64,000 bases of DNA, from NCBI RefSeq assembly GCF_012849555.1, contig NZ_CP051685.1, positions 930,001 to 994,000 on the forward strand. Direction: 5' to 3'. A program made the position numbers and the translations under genes. Source of the stretch: Massilia forsythiae (GTDB lineage Bacteria; Pseudomonadota; Gammaproteobacteria; Burkholderiales; Burkholderiaceae_D). The notes beneath the pieces were generated by a model. It saw nothing but the letters and a program-made list of their open reading frames with translations, was not told where the DNA came from and searched no databases. Of this stretch, positions 54,973 to 64,000 are shown one piece after another; the stretch's first letter is position 1; every line of letters starts with the position of its first letter.

Positions 54973-55401
54973 TTAGATGTCGAGTGCTTGCGGTTGCTGG
55001 GCAGCGTGCGGATGGGTGCTTTCCGCGTACACTTTCAGCTTCTTGATCATGGCATAGCCCAGCGGGCCCTTCGGCAGCATGCCCTTGACGGCTTTTTCCA
55101 GGGCGCGGCCCGGGAAACGCTGTTGCATTTTCAGGAAGTTGGTTTCGTAGATACCGCCCGGGTAGCCCGAGTGACGGTAGTAGGTCTTCTGGGTGGCCTT
55201 GGTGCCGGTCACGCGCAGCTTGCCTGCGTTGACGACGACGATAAAGTCACCGGTGTCGACGTGCGGAGTAAATTCCGGCTTGTGTTTGCCGCGCAGTCGG
55301 AGTGCCACTTCGCTGGCAACACGTCCGAGGACTTTGTCCGTCGCGTCAATCACGTACCAATCGCGCTGGACTTCATGGCCCTTAGCGGAAAAAGTTTTCA
55401 T
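54973..55401 (-). CDS. rplM: 50S ribosomal protein L13 (uL13)
   Basis: Early-assembly large-subunit protein, 142 aa. Begins [20 protein letters not shown]; contains [35 protein letters not shown] and [20 protein letters not shown]. First gene of rplM-rpsI. The 264-base divergent gap to the hydrolase gene must hold its promoter; I see no obvious autoregulatory leader. Confidence 0.97.
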   Translation of the reverse strand: MKTFSAKGHEVQRDWYVIDATDKVLGRVASEVALRLRGKHKPEFTPHVDTGDFIVVVNAGKLRVTGTKATQKTYYRHSGYPGGIYETNFLKMQQRFPGRALEKAVKGMLPKGPLGYAMIKKLKVYAESTHPHAAQQPQALDI

Positions 55402-55665
55402 GTTGACTTCCTATATCTAGGTAATGAATGCTCAATGGTGGTTCCGCTCTTGCTGCCGCGGACTCTGCCTTATTGTCTTTTCCTGAGCAAATGGAAAGCC
55501 CACGATCATAGCCGGTTTCACGCACCATCGTCAAGTCATGCGCAAGGCATGCAGCCGCATGCGTGGCTGGACGAACACGACAATTGGGTCATGCATATTT
55601 GCAACTTCTAGTTGACCGTGAAAACCGCTGCAAATTAGACTGGTCGGCATCCACCAGGAGATTCC

Positions 55666-57111
55666 GTGAGATCCAGTCCGATTCCACAAGCGCCGCTGAC
55701 GGCTGCCCTGTTTGCCGCGTTTTTCGCCGCGCCGCTTGCCGCCCACGCTGCGCCGGCCGCCACCCACGGCTGCCACCTGCCCGGCGTCGAGGAAGGGCTG
55801 CGCTGCCTGCGCCTGCCGGTGCCCCTCGATGCGGCGCGCCCCGGCGCCACCCTCACGCTGCACGTGACGGTCGCCCCGGCGCTGCGCGAAGGCGCGCGTC
55901 CCGATCCGGTATTCGTGCTGGCCGGCGGTCCCGGCGAAGCCGGCAGCGACGTGCTGCCGCTGCTGTCCACCGCCTTCCGGCGCGTGCGCGCCACACGCGA
56001 CATCGTGTTCATCGACCAGCGCGGCACCGGCCTGTCCGGCAAGCTCGAATGCGACAGCGGTGACGCGGACGACAGCGCCACCGACCAGCAGGCCGACGCC
56101 GCCATGCTGCGCTGCATCGCCGCCAGCAAGGCGCCGTTCGCCGCCTACACCACCGCCAACGCGGCGCGCGACATCGAGCAGGTGCGGCGCGCGCTCGGCT
56201 ATGGCCGGATCAACCTGTGGGGCGGCTCCTACGGCACCCGGCTGGCGCAGGTGTATGCGCGCGCCTACCCCGGTAACGTGCGCGCCCTGGCGCTGGACGG
56301 CGTGGCGGCGCCGGACCAGGTGATCCCGGCCGGCGGACGCGACAGCCAGGCCGCGCTCGACCAGCTGTTCCGGCAATGCGCCGCGGATGCCGGCTGCAGC
56401 AAGGCGTATCCGGCGCTGCGCACCGAGTTCGATGCGCTGGTGGCGAAACTCGACGCCAGCGCCGGCGGCTTCAAGCTGTCGCTGCCCGATCCGCGCACCG
56501 CGCGCCAGGTCGACACCACCATGACCAGCGCGCGCCTGTTCGGCACCATGCACGGCATGCTGTACGCCCCGGCCGACGCGCGCCGCCTGCCGTTCCTGCT
56601 GCACAGCGCGGCCCAGGGCCGCTGGCAGCCGTTCGTCGCCCGGCGCAACCTGGCGGCGGATTTCAGCGCCGAAGGCTCGCCCGCCACCCTGATGCACCTG
56701 GCCGTGGTGTGCGCCGAGGACATGCCGCGCCTGACCCCGGCGCTGGCGGCCAGCGACGCCGCACCGCTGACGCGCGCCATCGTCGGGCGCCTGCCGGCGC
56801 TGTGCCGCGCCATGAACGTGCCGGCGGCGCCGTGGACCGAACCGGCGCGCATCGCCGCGCCGGCCCTGCTGCTGTCCGGCGCCCAGGACCCGGTGACGCC
56901 GCCGCACCGCGCCGCCAGCGCGGCGCGCCACATGGCGCACGCCCAGCAGCTCACCGCGCCCAATGTCGGCCACGGCGTGTCGCAGCTGGGCTGCGCGCCG
57001 CGCCTGCTGCGCGCCTTCTTCGACCGTCCGCAGGACCAGGTCGACGGCGCCTGCCTCGCCGAGATTCCCGCTCCCACCTTCCAGCTCGGCAGCGCCGGCC
57101 CCCAACCTTGA
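55666..57111 (+). CDS. Secreted alpha/beta hydrolase (S33/TAP-like)
   Basis: Exported hydrolase, 481 aa, GTG start with AGGAG six bases upstream. Signal peptide ends near APLAAHA. The alpha/beta fold shows the oxyanion motif LAGGPGEAGSD, DIVFIDQRGTGLSG, the nucleophile Ser in WGGSYGTRLAQVYA, the acid in LSGAQDPVTPPH and the His in APNVGHGVSQ. C-terminal layout matches TAP-like proteins related to tripeptidyl aminopeptidases and proline iminopeptidases. It starts a tight group with an ABC-2 exporter (13 bases to the ATPase), so the hydrolase and exporter may handle the same peptide-like or ester compound. Confidence 0.85.
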   Translation: MRSSPIPQAPLTAALFAAFFAAPLAAHAAPAATHGCHLPGVEEGLRCLRLPVPLDAARPGATLTLHVTVAPALREGARPDPVFVLAGGPGEAGSDVLPLLSTAFRRVRATRDIVFIDQRGTGLSGKLECDSGDADDSATDQQADAAMLRCIAASKAPFAAYTTANAARDIEQVRRALGYGRINLWGGSYGTRLAQVYARAYPGNVRALALDGVAAPDQVIPAGGRDSQAALDQLFRQCAADAGCSKAYPALRTEFDALVAKLDASAGGFKLSLPDPRTARQVDTTMTSARLFGTMHGMLYAPADARRLPFLLHSAAQGRWQPFVARRNLAADFSAEGSPATLMHLAVVCAEDMPRLTPALAASDAAPLTRAIVGRLPALCRAMNVPAAPWTEPARIAAPALLLSGAQDPVTPPHRAASAARHMAHAQQLTAPNVGHGVSQLGCAPRLLRAFFDRPQDQVDGACLAEIPAPTFQLGSAGPQP

Positions 57112-57124
57112 CCAGCGAGTCGCC

Positions 57125-57855
<731 letters not shown>

Positions 57856-57859
<4 letters not shown>

Positions 57860-59070
57860 GCGCGACCGCTACCGGGCAGGCACGCCGCAAGGCGAAGTGG
57901 CGCATCGTCTTCCTGAAGGAATTGCGCGAGACCCTGCGCGACCGCCGCGCCCTGAGCCTGCTGGCCATGTTCACCGTGATCTACCCGATCATGCTCGGTT
58001 ACGTGCTCAACCAGCAGATCGAGCGCGCCACCCGCAGCGAGCGCGAAGGCATCGAGCTGGCCGTGATCGGCGGCACCCAGGCGCCCACGCTGATGGCCCA
58101 GCTCAAGCAGAAGAACATCACCGTGCACGAGACGGCGCCCATGGACGAGGAAGCGATCGGCGCCCTGCTGCGCGCGCGCAAGATGGTGGCGCTGCTGCGC
58201 CTGCCGGAACGCTTTACGGAAAACTACCAGGCGATGCGGCCGGCGCGCATCGAGCTGTGGTACGACTCGGCCACCGAGCAAGACCGGCGCCGGCGCGACG
58301 TCGAGGACGTGCTGCACGCCTACGACGCCAACATCGCCAGCGCGCGCCTGCTGGCGCACGGCGTATCGCCGGCCACGCTGTCGCCGATCCGGCTGCAGCG
58401 CTACGACACCGGCAGCACCGCGGCGCGCTCGGCCGGCCTGATCGGCAGCATGCTGGGCTTCCTGTTCTTCCCGGCCTTTATCTGCGGGATGTCGGCCGCG
58501 GTCGACAGCACCGCCGGCGAACGCGAGCGGCGCTCGCTGGAAGTGCTGATGGCGCAGCCGGCGCATGCCTGGGAGCTGGTGGTCGGCAAATGGCTGGCGG
58601 CCGGCGCCCTGGCCGCCGCCGGCATGACGCTGGCGCTGACGCTGGCGCACGTGGTCCTGTCCTGGCTGCCGCTTGAGGAAATCGGCCTGTCGTGGCGCGT
58701 GGGCTGGGGCGACCTGGCGCTGGTATGCCTGGCTTCGGTACCGCTGTCGCTGTTCGCCGCCGGCGTGCAGATCGCGGTCGCCATGAACGCCAAGTCGTTC
58801 AAGGAAGCGCAGAGCGTGCTGTCGTTCGTGACGCTGGTGCCGATGGTGCCGGGCCTGGCGGTGTCGATGCTCGACCTCAAGACGGCCGGCTGGATGTACT
58901 TGGTGCCGATGCTGTCGAACCAGACCCTGCTGCGCGAAACCGCCAAGGGCAGCGAACTCGGCCCGCTGCCCTTCGTGCTGACCTTCGCCTGCTCGGCGCT
59001 GGCGGCGCTGGCGGCGGTGGCGTTCGCCAGCCGGCGCATGCAGAGCGAGCGCTACGTACTGGCGGTGTGA
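57856..59070 (+). CDS. ABC-2 type transporter permease (NatB-like)
   Basis: Membrane subunit, 404 aa. First helix near 30-50 (ALSLLAMFTVIYPIMLGYVL), then a periplasmic domain of about 150 residues, then five or six helices, with GLIGSMLGFLFFPAFICGMS and the ERERRSLEVLMAQPAHAWEL motif usual for ABC-2 permeases (family Pfam ABC2_membrane_3). The start MSATATGQARRKAKW overlaps the ATPase stop by four bases, so the subunits are made together. Confidence 0.88.
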
Positions 59071-59163
59071 GGCTGCGCGCGGCCGGGCGTTGCGGCGGCT
59101 TTCCGCAGCCATGCCCGCCCTCGCATAGAATAGCCCTCATTTGACACGACAGCGGAGAATGCA

Positions 59164-59586
59164 ATGGAAGTGAAAGTCAGCTGGAATGGCCCGTCGGGAA
59201 TGAGCTTCCGGGCCGAGACCGGCTCCGGCCACCTGGTCAGCATGGACGGCGCGCCGGAAGGCGGCGGCCACAACCTGGCGCCGCGCCCGATGGAGATGGT
59301 GTTGCTGGGCACCGGCGGCTGCACCGCCTACGACGTGGTGCTGATCCTCAAGCGCGGGCGCGAGGACGTGCGCGGCTGCGACGTGACCCTGAAGGCCGAA
59401 CGCGCCGAGGTCGATCCGAAGGTGTTCACCAAGGTGCACTTCCACTTCACGGTCAGCGGACGCAACCTGAAACAGGCGGCGGTCGAGCGCGCCGTGAACC
59501 TGTCGCACGACAAGTACTGCTCGGCGTCGATCATGCTGGCCAAAAGCGCCGAGATCACGCACTCGTTCGAGATCGTCGAGGCGTGA
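59164..59586 (+). CDS. OsmC family peroxiredoxin-like protein
   Basis: Thiol-dependent hydroperoxide-reducing fold, 140 aa, YhfA-like subgroup. The two redox cysteines are in LLGTGGCTAYDVVLIL and HDKYCSASIMLAKSA. Start MEVKVSWNGPSGMSF with GGAG ahead. It converges with coq7, 16 bases between the stops, a frequent neighbour pair in Burkholderiales. It probably protects against organic peroxides; whether it serves ubiquinone-linked stress is inference. Confidence 0.9.
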   Translation: MEVKVSWNGPSGMSFRAETGSGHLVSMDGAPEGGGHNLAPRPMEMVLLGTGGCTAYDVVLILKRGREDVRGCDVTLKAERAEVDPKVFTKVHFHFTVSGRNLKQAAVERAVNLSHDKYCSASIMLAKSAEITHSFEIVEA

Positions 59587-59602
59587 TCCCGGCCGGTAAC
59601 GG

Positions 59603-60250
59603 TCAAATGTAATACGCGGTCTTGGTCATCACCTTGGCCATGGCGCGCATCGCCATGCGCACCGGCAGCGGCATCTCGGCCGCGCCCATGGCTTGCGCCT
59701 TGGCGCCGTGCTCGATCTCGTCGTCGCGCATCTGCGTGACGATGGCGCGCGACTTGGCGTCCTGCGGCGGCAGTTCGTCGAGGTGGCCGTCCAGGTGCAT
59801 CTCGACCTGGCGCTCGGTCTCGACCACGAAGCCGAGGCTGACCGCGTCGCCCATGCGCGCCGCCACCGTGCCCAGCACGTAGGAACCGGCATACCACAGC
59901 GGATTGAGCAGGCTGGGCTGCGAACCGAGTTCGCCCAGGCGCTCGGCGGTCCAGGCCAGGTGGTCTTCTTCTTCGCGTCCGGCTTCGGCGAACTGGGCGC
60001 GCAGGGCCGGGGTCGAGGCGTGGCGGCCCTGGGAATCGTACAGCGCCTGGGCGCACACCTCGCCCACGTGGTTCACCCGCATCAGGCCGGCGGCGTGGCG
60101 CTGCTCTTGCGCGTTGAGCTCGGCATGCTGCGCCTGCGCGCCCGGATTCGGACGCGACGCCTTGGCGACCCCGCCCACCACGCGCAGCGCCCGGTCGAGG
60201 CCGACGATCAGGTGGTCGAAGGGATTGATGGCTCGTTGTGCATTGTCCAT
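59603..60250 (-). CDS. coq7: 2-polyprenyl-3-methyl-6-methoxy-1,4-benzoquinone hydroxylase
   Basis: Di-iron hydroxylase of ubiquinone synthesis, about 215 aa. Carboxylate ligands are visible in the helices with [41 protein letters not shown] and [15 protein letters not shown] (two clear Glu-x-x-His pairs). The start [17 protein letters not shown] was chosen; an ATG seven codons upstream lies only about ten bases from a consensus TATAAT (60281-60287 region) and would be almost leaderless. It replaces the ubiH/ubiF-type flavin enzyme for this hydroxylation in Coq7-bearing bacteria. Confidence 0.9.
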   Translation of the reverse strand: MDNAQRAINPFDHLIVGLDRALRVVGGVAKASRPNPGAQAQHAELNAQEQRHAAGLMRVNHVGEVCAQALYDSQGRHASTPALRAQFAEAGREEEDHLAWTAERLGELGSQPSLLNPLWYAGSYVLGTVAARMGDAVSLGFVVETERQVEMHLDGHLDELPPQDAKSRAIVTQMRDDEIEHGAKAQAMGAAEMPLPVRMAMRAMAKVMTKTAYYI

Positions 60251-60281
60251 GGTGTTCGATGAGTTAGGCATGAAAGCGCCA

Positions 60282-60755
60282 TTATATGCCGTGTCCGGAA
60301 GCGGCCTCGCCCTCGTCGGACTGGGTCTGCGCCCGTGCCTGCGCCTGCGCTTTCCTGCGCTGCAGCCAGTCGTGCACCGGCCCGGCCACCTCCAGCTTCG
60401 ACAGGTTCTTGGCCACGCCCAGGTTGAGTTCGAGCAGGAACGGGATCGAGTCCGGCGGCACCTCGGGGCAAGCCTGCGCGAAGGCGGCCGTGAAGCGCGC
60501 CGACTCCAGTACCGGCAGCACCTTCGCGCCGCTCATGAACTGCAGCACGCTGGTGATGGTGTGGCCGCCGCCCACGCTGTGGTAGATGAAGCGGTTGTAG
60601 TCGCGGTCGACCCGCTTGAAGTCGATGGCCTCGCTGGTCATCAGCCCGGCCAGGTAATGCAGGCCGGTGGCGACGCGGAACCAGTCGGTCGCTTCGAGCC
60701 GGGTGCGGCCCTGGCGCGTCAGGGCCAGGATCTGTTCCTTGATGATGGTGTCCAT
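60282..60755 (-). CDS. Conserved hypothetical protein, helical (157 aa)
   Basis: I do not recognise a family. The product starts [20 protein letters not shown], is soluble and mostly helical, and has a central stretch [20 protein letters not shown] with an unusual glycine triplet beside His residues. The last 30 residues are low complexity ([20 protein letters not shown]). Start chosen at the ATG with AAGGG about eleven bases upstream; the longer frame looks like random high-GC translation. It lies just upstream of coq7 on the same strand (about 30 bases), so both may share a transcript, though coq7 also appears to have its own -10 within the 3' end of this gene. Confidence 0.65.
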   Translation of the reverse strand: MDTIIKEQILALTRQGRTRLEATDWFRVATGLHYLAGLMTSEAIDFKRVDRDYNRFIYHSVGGGHTITSVLQFMSGAKVLPVLESARFTAAFAQACPEVPPDSIPFLLELNLGVAKNLSKLEVAGPVHDWLQRRKAQAQARAQTQSDEGEAASGHGI

Positions 60756-60921
60756 GCCGTCATTATGCCCTTCGCCGGGCGCGCCCTGTCCCGCTTTTCT
60801 GCGCCCTGGACCGGCAAAACGGCCGTGTGTCGCATCGCCCGCCCTGTGCCGTTCATTTTTAATACAATGCAATAATCACGAAAATCCACGCATTCCCACA
60901 AGGAATTCTTGAGGAGCATTA

Positions 60922-61815
60922 ATGGAATTACGCATCCGCAACCTGTCCAAGACCTACGCCAACGGCGTGGTGGCGCTGGACCGGGTCACGCTGAGCATCC
61001 TGCCCGGGATGTTCGGCCTGCTGGGCCCGAACGGCGCCGGCAAGTCGACCCTGATGCGGATCCTGGCCACGCTGCAGGAATGCGATGCCGGTTCGGTATT
61101 CCTGGACGACATCGACGTGCTCGACGAACAGGACGAAGTACGCCGCCTGCTCGGCTACCTGCCGCAGGACTTCGGCGTGTACCCGAAGGTGACGGCCTAC
61201 GAGCTGCTGGACCATTTCGCCCAATTGAAGGGGCTGGCGCAGCGCGGGCGGCGCCGCGAGGTGGTCGACGGCCTGCTGCAGCAGACCAATCTGTTCGAGG
61301 TGCGCCACCAGAAGCTCGGCGGCTTTTCCGGCGGCATGCGCCAGCGCTTCGGCATCGCCCAGGCGCTGCTGGGCGACCCGCGCCTGATCATCGTCGACGA
61401 GCCGACCGCCGGCCTCGACCCGCAGGAGCGGGTGCGCTTCCACAACCTGCTGTCCGACATCGGCGACGACCGCACCGTGATCCTGTCGACCCACATCGTC
61501 TCCGACGTGGCCGACCTGTGCGCCAGCATGGCGATCATCAACAAGGGCCACGTGCTGCTGTGCGGCGAACCGGCGCGCCTGATCGAAGGCATCGAGGGCC
61601 GCATCTGGACCCGCTTCGTCACCAAGCAGGAACTGCCGGACTTCCAGCAGCGCCACACCGTGATCTCGACCCGCCTGCTGAGCGGGCGCACGCGCATCCA
61701 CGTGTTCGCCGAGCGCGACCCGGGCGAAGGTTTCGAGCCGATCCACCCGACCCTGGACGACGTCTACTTCGCCACCATCGCCGGACGCCACAACGCGCTG
61801 GCCGGGAATTGCTGA
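60922..61815 (+). CDS. ABC transporter ATP-binding protein (second system)
   Basis: ATPase for the permease/aminopeptidase fusion that follows, 297 aa. Walker [14 protein letters not shown] near residue 35, Q-loop [20 protein letters not shown], signature [17 protein letters not shown], Walker [18 protein letters not shown], switch His [15 protein letters not shown] 75-residue C-terminal domain after [16 protein letters not shown], ending in [14 protein letters not shown], is longer than in plain NatA proteins and may contact the partner. GAGGAG lies eight bases before the ATG; TACAAT at 60863-60868 may be the -10. Five bases separate the stop from the next start. Confidence 0.92.
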   Translation: MELRIRNLSKTYANGVVALDRVTLSILPGMFGLLGPNGAGKSTLMRILATLQECDAGSVFLDDIDVLDEQDEVRRLLGYLPQDFGVYPKVTAYELLDHFAQLKGLAQRGRRREVVDGLLQQTNLFEVRHQKLGGFSGGMRQRFGIAQALLGDPRLIIVDEPTAGLDPQERVRFHNLLSDIGDDRTVILSTHIVSDVADLCASMAIINKGHVLLCGEPARLIEGIEGRIWTRFVTKQELPDFQQRHTVISTRLLSGRTRIHVFAERDPGEGFEPIHPTLDDVYFATIAGRHNALAGNC

Positions 61816-61819
61816 GGCC

Positions 61820-64000
61820 ATGCGCGCCCTGATCGCCATCGCCCGCTTCGAGGCGCAGCAGCGCTTCAAGCTGCTGTCCACCTGGGTGTATTTCTTCGCC
61901 TTCATGGCGGTGGCCATGCTGTGGGTGGCGGCGGCCGGCGGCGCCTTCAAGGACGCCGTCATCTCGATGGGCGGGCGGGTGCTGGTCAACGGACCGCGCC
62001 AGATCGCCATCAGCGCCTCGCTGCTCGGCTGCCTGGGCGTGGTGGTGGCGGCCGCCGTCATGGGCCGCGCGGTGCAGCAGGACGTCGAATACGAGACCCA
62101 GCACTTCTTCTTCAGCGCGCCGATTTCCAAGCACGCCTACGTGTTCGGCCGCTTCCTGGGCGCGCTGGCGACGCTCGCGGTGGTGTTTTCCGCCATCCTG
62201 ATCGGCAACCTGGCCGGCACCCTGTGGCCCGGCATCGACCCCGGCCGCCTGGGACCGCATTCGCTGGGCGCCTACCTGCGGCCCTATCTGTTCACGCTGC
62301 TGCCCAACCTGTTCATCTTCGGCGCCCTGTTCTTCGTGCTGGCGGCGCTGACGCGGCGCATGCTGCCGGTGTACGTGTCGAGCGTGGTGATGATGATCGG
62401 CTACGTGGTGGCGCCCTCGCTGGCGCGTGACCTCGACTACAAGACGCTGGCGGCGCTGATCGACCCGTTCGGCACCACCGCCCTGCTGCGCCTGACCGAA
62501 TACTGGAGCATCGGCGAGCGCAACGCCACCCAGGTGCCTCTCGAAGGCGTGTTCCTGGTCAACCGCGTGGTGTGGTCGCTGTTCTCGCTGGTGGTGCTGG
62601 CGCTGGGCTACTGGCGCTTTTCCTTCGTCGCCAATCCGTCCAACCGGCGCAGCCAGGCGCGCCACGGCAACGACGCGCCGCTGCCGCTGTCGCAGGCGGC
62701 CCGCGATACCCGTGAAGCGCCCGACTTCGCGCCGCGCCACCTGGCGCGCCTGCTGGCGCGATCGACCTGGCTGAACCTGCGCGAGTCGGTCAAGAACGTG
62801 TACTTCGCGGTGATCGCGCTGGCCGGCGTGCTGATGCTGGTGGCCAGTTCGCTGCAACTGGGCGCCATCTACGGCACCGCCACCTACCCGGTCACCTACA
62901 TGATGCTGGAACTGGTGCGCGACGTCTTCTCCCTGTTCCTGCTGATCGTCACCATCCTGTACGCCGGCGAGCTGGTGTGGCGCGAGCGCGAGGCCAGGAT
63001 CGGCCTCATGATCGATGCGCTGCCGGTGCCGGACTGGCTGCCGCTGGCCGCCAAAACGCTGGCGCTGGTCGGCCTGCAGGCGGCGCTGCTGGTGCTGGCG
63101 CTGCTGTGCGGGATGGCGATCCAGCTGGCCCACGGCTACCTGGCGCTGGAGCCGGGCCTGTACCTGTCCACGCTGTTCGGCATCATGCTGCCGCGCTACG
63201 CGCTGCTGGCGGTGCTGGCGATCGCGGTGCACGCCGTCGTCAACCAGAAATACGTGGCGTATTTCCTGCTCGCGCTGTACTACGTCGCCAGCATCACCCT
63301 GGCCGGCTTCGGCCTCGACCATCCGCTGCTGCTGTACGGCGCCCTGCCCGACGTCACCTATTCGGCGATGAACGGCTTCGGCCATTACCTGGCGCTGCAG
63401 CGCGCCCTGCTGGCCTACTGGGGCGGCGCCGCCCTGATGCTGTGCGCCGTCGCGCTGGTGCTGTGGCCGCGCGGCGCCGGCGATGCCTGGCCGGCGCGCC
63501 TGCGCCAGGCCCGGCGGCGCCTGCGTCCGGGCGTGCTGGCCTGGTTCGGCGGCGGCGCCCTGCTGTTCAGCGCCAGCGGCGCCCTGCTGTGGTATAACCT
63601 CGACCATCTCGGCGCTTGGCAGGGCGCCTGGCGCAAGGACGCGCTGCGCGCCGGCTACGAGCAGCACTACCGCCGCTACGCCGGCCTGGCGCAGCCGCGC
63701 ATCGCCGACGTCGGCCTGCGCATCGACATCCATCCCGAGACGCGCACCCTGCAGGTGCACGGCAGCTACCAGCTGGAAAACCGCAGCGGGCGCCCCCTCA
63801 CCGACATCTTCCTGACCCAGCAGCCCGGCCCGGCGCTGGCGGCGCGCCTGTCGCGCCCGGCGCGCCTGCTGCTGGCCGACCGCGAGCGCGGCTTCTACCG
63901 TTACGCGCTGGCGGCGCCCTTGCTGCCGGGCGAGCGCCTGGCGCTGGCCTTCGACCTGCGCGACGCGCCCGACGGCGTCCTCGGCCTGGGACGCGAGACC
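61820..64000 (+). CDS. ABC-2 permease fused to an M1-aminopeptidase-like domain (partial)
   Basis: Open from the ATG at 61820 to the window end (727 codons, no stop), so the 3' part is missing. Residues 1-255 hold a first set of about six helices ([40 protein letters not shown]), followed by a hydrophilic linker and a second set at about 325-600 ([20 protein letters not shown]). After about 610 comes a periplasmic region, [20 protein letters not shown], then [20 protein letters not shown], the beta-sandwich start of M1 aminopeptidases. The catalytic HExxH would lie beyond the edge. Similar fusions are annotated ABC permease/M1 aminopeptidase and are about 1200 aa; no function is established. 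Confidence 0.85.
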   Translation, partial: MRALIAIARFEAQQRFKLLSTWVYFFAFMAVAMLWVAAAGGAFKDAVISMGGRVLVNGPRQIAISASLLGCLGVVVAAAVMGRAVQQDVEYETQHFFFSAPISKHAYVFGRFLGALATLAVVFSAILIGNLAGTLWPGIDPGRLGPHSLGAYLRPYLFTLLPNLFIFGALFFVLAALTRRMLPVYVSSVVMMIGYVVAPSLARDLDYKTLAALIDPFGTTALLRLTEYWSIGERNATQVPLEGVFLVNRVVWSLFSLVVLALGYWRFSFVANPSNRRSQARHGNDAPLPLSQAARDTREAPDFAPRHLARLLARSTWLNLRESVKNVYFAVIALAGVLMLVASSLQLGAIYGTATYPVTYMMLELVRDVFSLFLLIVTILYAGELVWREREARIGLMIDALPVPDWLPLAAKTLALVGLQAALLVLALLCGMAIQLAHGYLALEPGLYLSTLFGIMLPRYALLAVLAIAVHAVVNQKYVAYFLLALYYVASITLAGFGLDHPLLLYGALPDVTYSAMNGFGHYLALQRALLAYWGGAALMLCAVALVLWPRGAGDAWPARLRQARRRLRPGVLAWFGGGALLFSASGALLWYNLDHLGAWQGAWRKDALRAGYEQHYRRYAGLAQPRIADVGLRIDIHPETRTLQVHGSYQLENRSGRPLTDIFLTQQPGPALAARLSRPARLLLADRERGFYRYALAAPLLPGERLALAFDLRDAPDGVLGLGRET

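Overview
The window is high-GC bacterial DNA with tightly packed genes, mostly with G or C in third codon positions. Gene content and order point to a betaproteobacterium of the Burkholderiales, most likely Oxalobacteraceae (Massilia/Duganella/Janthinobacterium group). The markers are the order dusB-fis-purH-ruvCAB, the xseB-ispA-dxs operon, glcDEF, a BPSS1780-type membrane protein after thrB, tyrS facing an M23 peptidase and anmK, rplM-rpsI-argC-bactofilin-erpA, and a PEP-CTERM protein. The assignment is an inference from synteny and family membership; no marker RNA gene is present.

Layout. 1-6.3 kb: edge of a Tat-exported protein, a small hypothetical gene, the glycolate oxidase genes glcDEF (minus), then a cobalamin adenosyltransferase with an overlapping or adjacent rhomboid protease. 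6.5-9.7 kb: xseB-ispA-dxs (isoprenoid precursors). 10.2-13.1 kb: Rieske oxygenase, DMT-type exporter and sulfurtransferase in one run. 13.4-17.5 kb: Fur-controlled siderophore receptor, a ZIP metal transporter and a dienelactone hydrolase family protein. 17.7-18.5 kb: PEP-CTERM protein. 18.8-26.3 kb: polA, a DUF2782 protein, thrB, a membrane protein, and uvrD with a clear LexA box. 26.5-32.7 kb: SRPBCC protein, M13 metalloprotease, small outer-membrane barrel, glutathione-dependent formaldehyde dehydrogenase, and an orphan ANTAR response regulator. 32.8-38.7 kb: valS, a polytopic membrane protein, DUF2147, a small membrane protein and a YaiI-type protein. 38.7-44.4 kb (minus): dusB-fis-purH, a terminator, then ruvC-ruvA-ruvB. 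44.5-52.1 kb: phosphatase, PEBP protein, dtd, tyrS, M23 peptidase, anmK, GH8 enzyme. 52.2-55.4 kb (minus): rplM-rpsI, argC, bactofilin, erpA. 55.6-64 kb: alpha/beta hydrolase with an ABC-2 exporter, OsmC, coq7, an unrecognised protein, and a second ABC system whose permease is fused to an M1-aminopeptidase-like part that runs off the right edge.

Most genes are housekeeping: DNA repair and recombination (polA, uvrD, ruvABC, xseB), translation (valS, tyrS, dtd, rplM, rpsI, dusB), Fe-S assembly, ubiquinone, isoprenoid, purine, arginine and threonine synthesis, and cell-wall recycling (M23 + anmK). I see no prophage, CRISPR array, rRNA, tRNA or intact insertion sequence.

The most unusual content lies between genes. 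Five composite REP/BIME-like blocks share one hairpin core, and one of them supplies the C-terminus of the rhomboid protein. There is a 116-bp nested inverted repeat upstream of fis with a diverged relative near 10 kb, and a 211-bp MITE-like element next to argC. The most interesting protein is the partial ABC permease/M1 aminopeptidase fusion at the right edge. The ZIP gene, which appears to lack a standard start codon, and the orphan ANTAR regulator also deserve attention.
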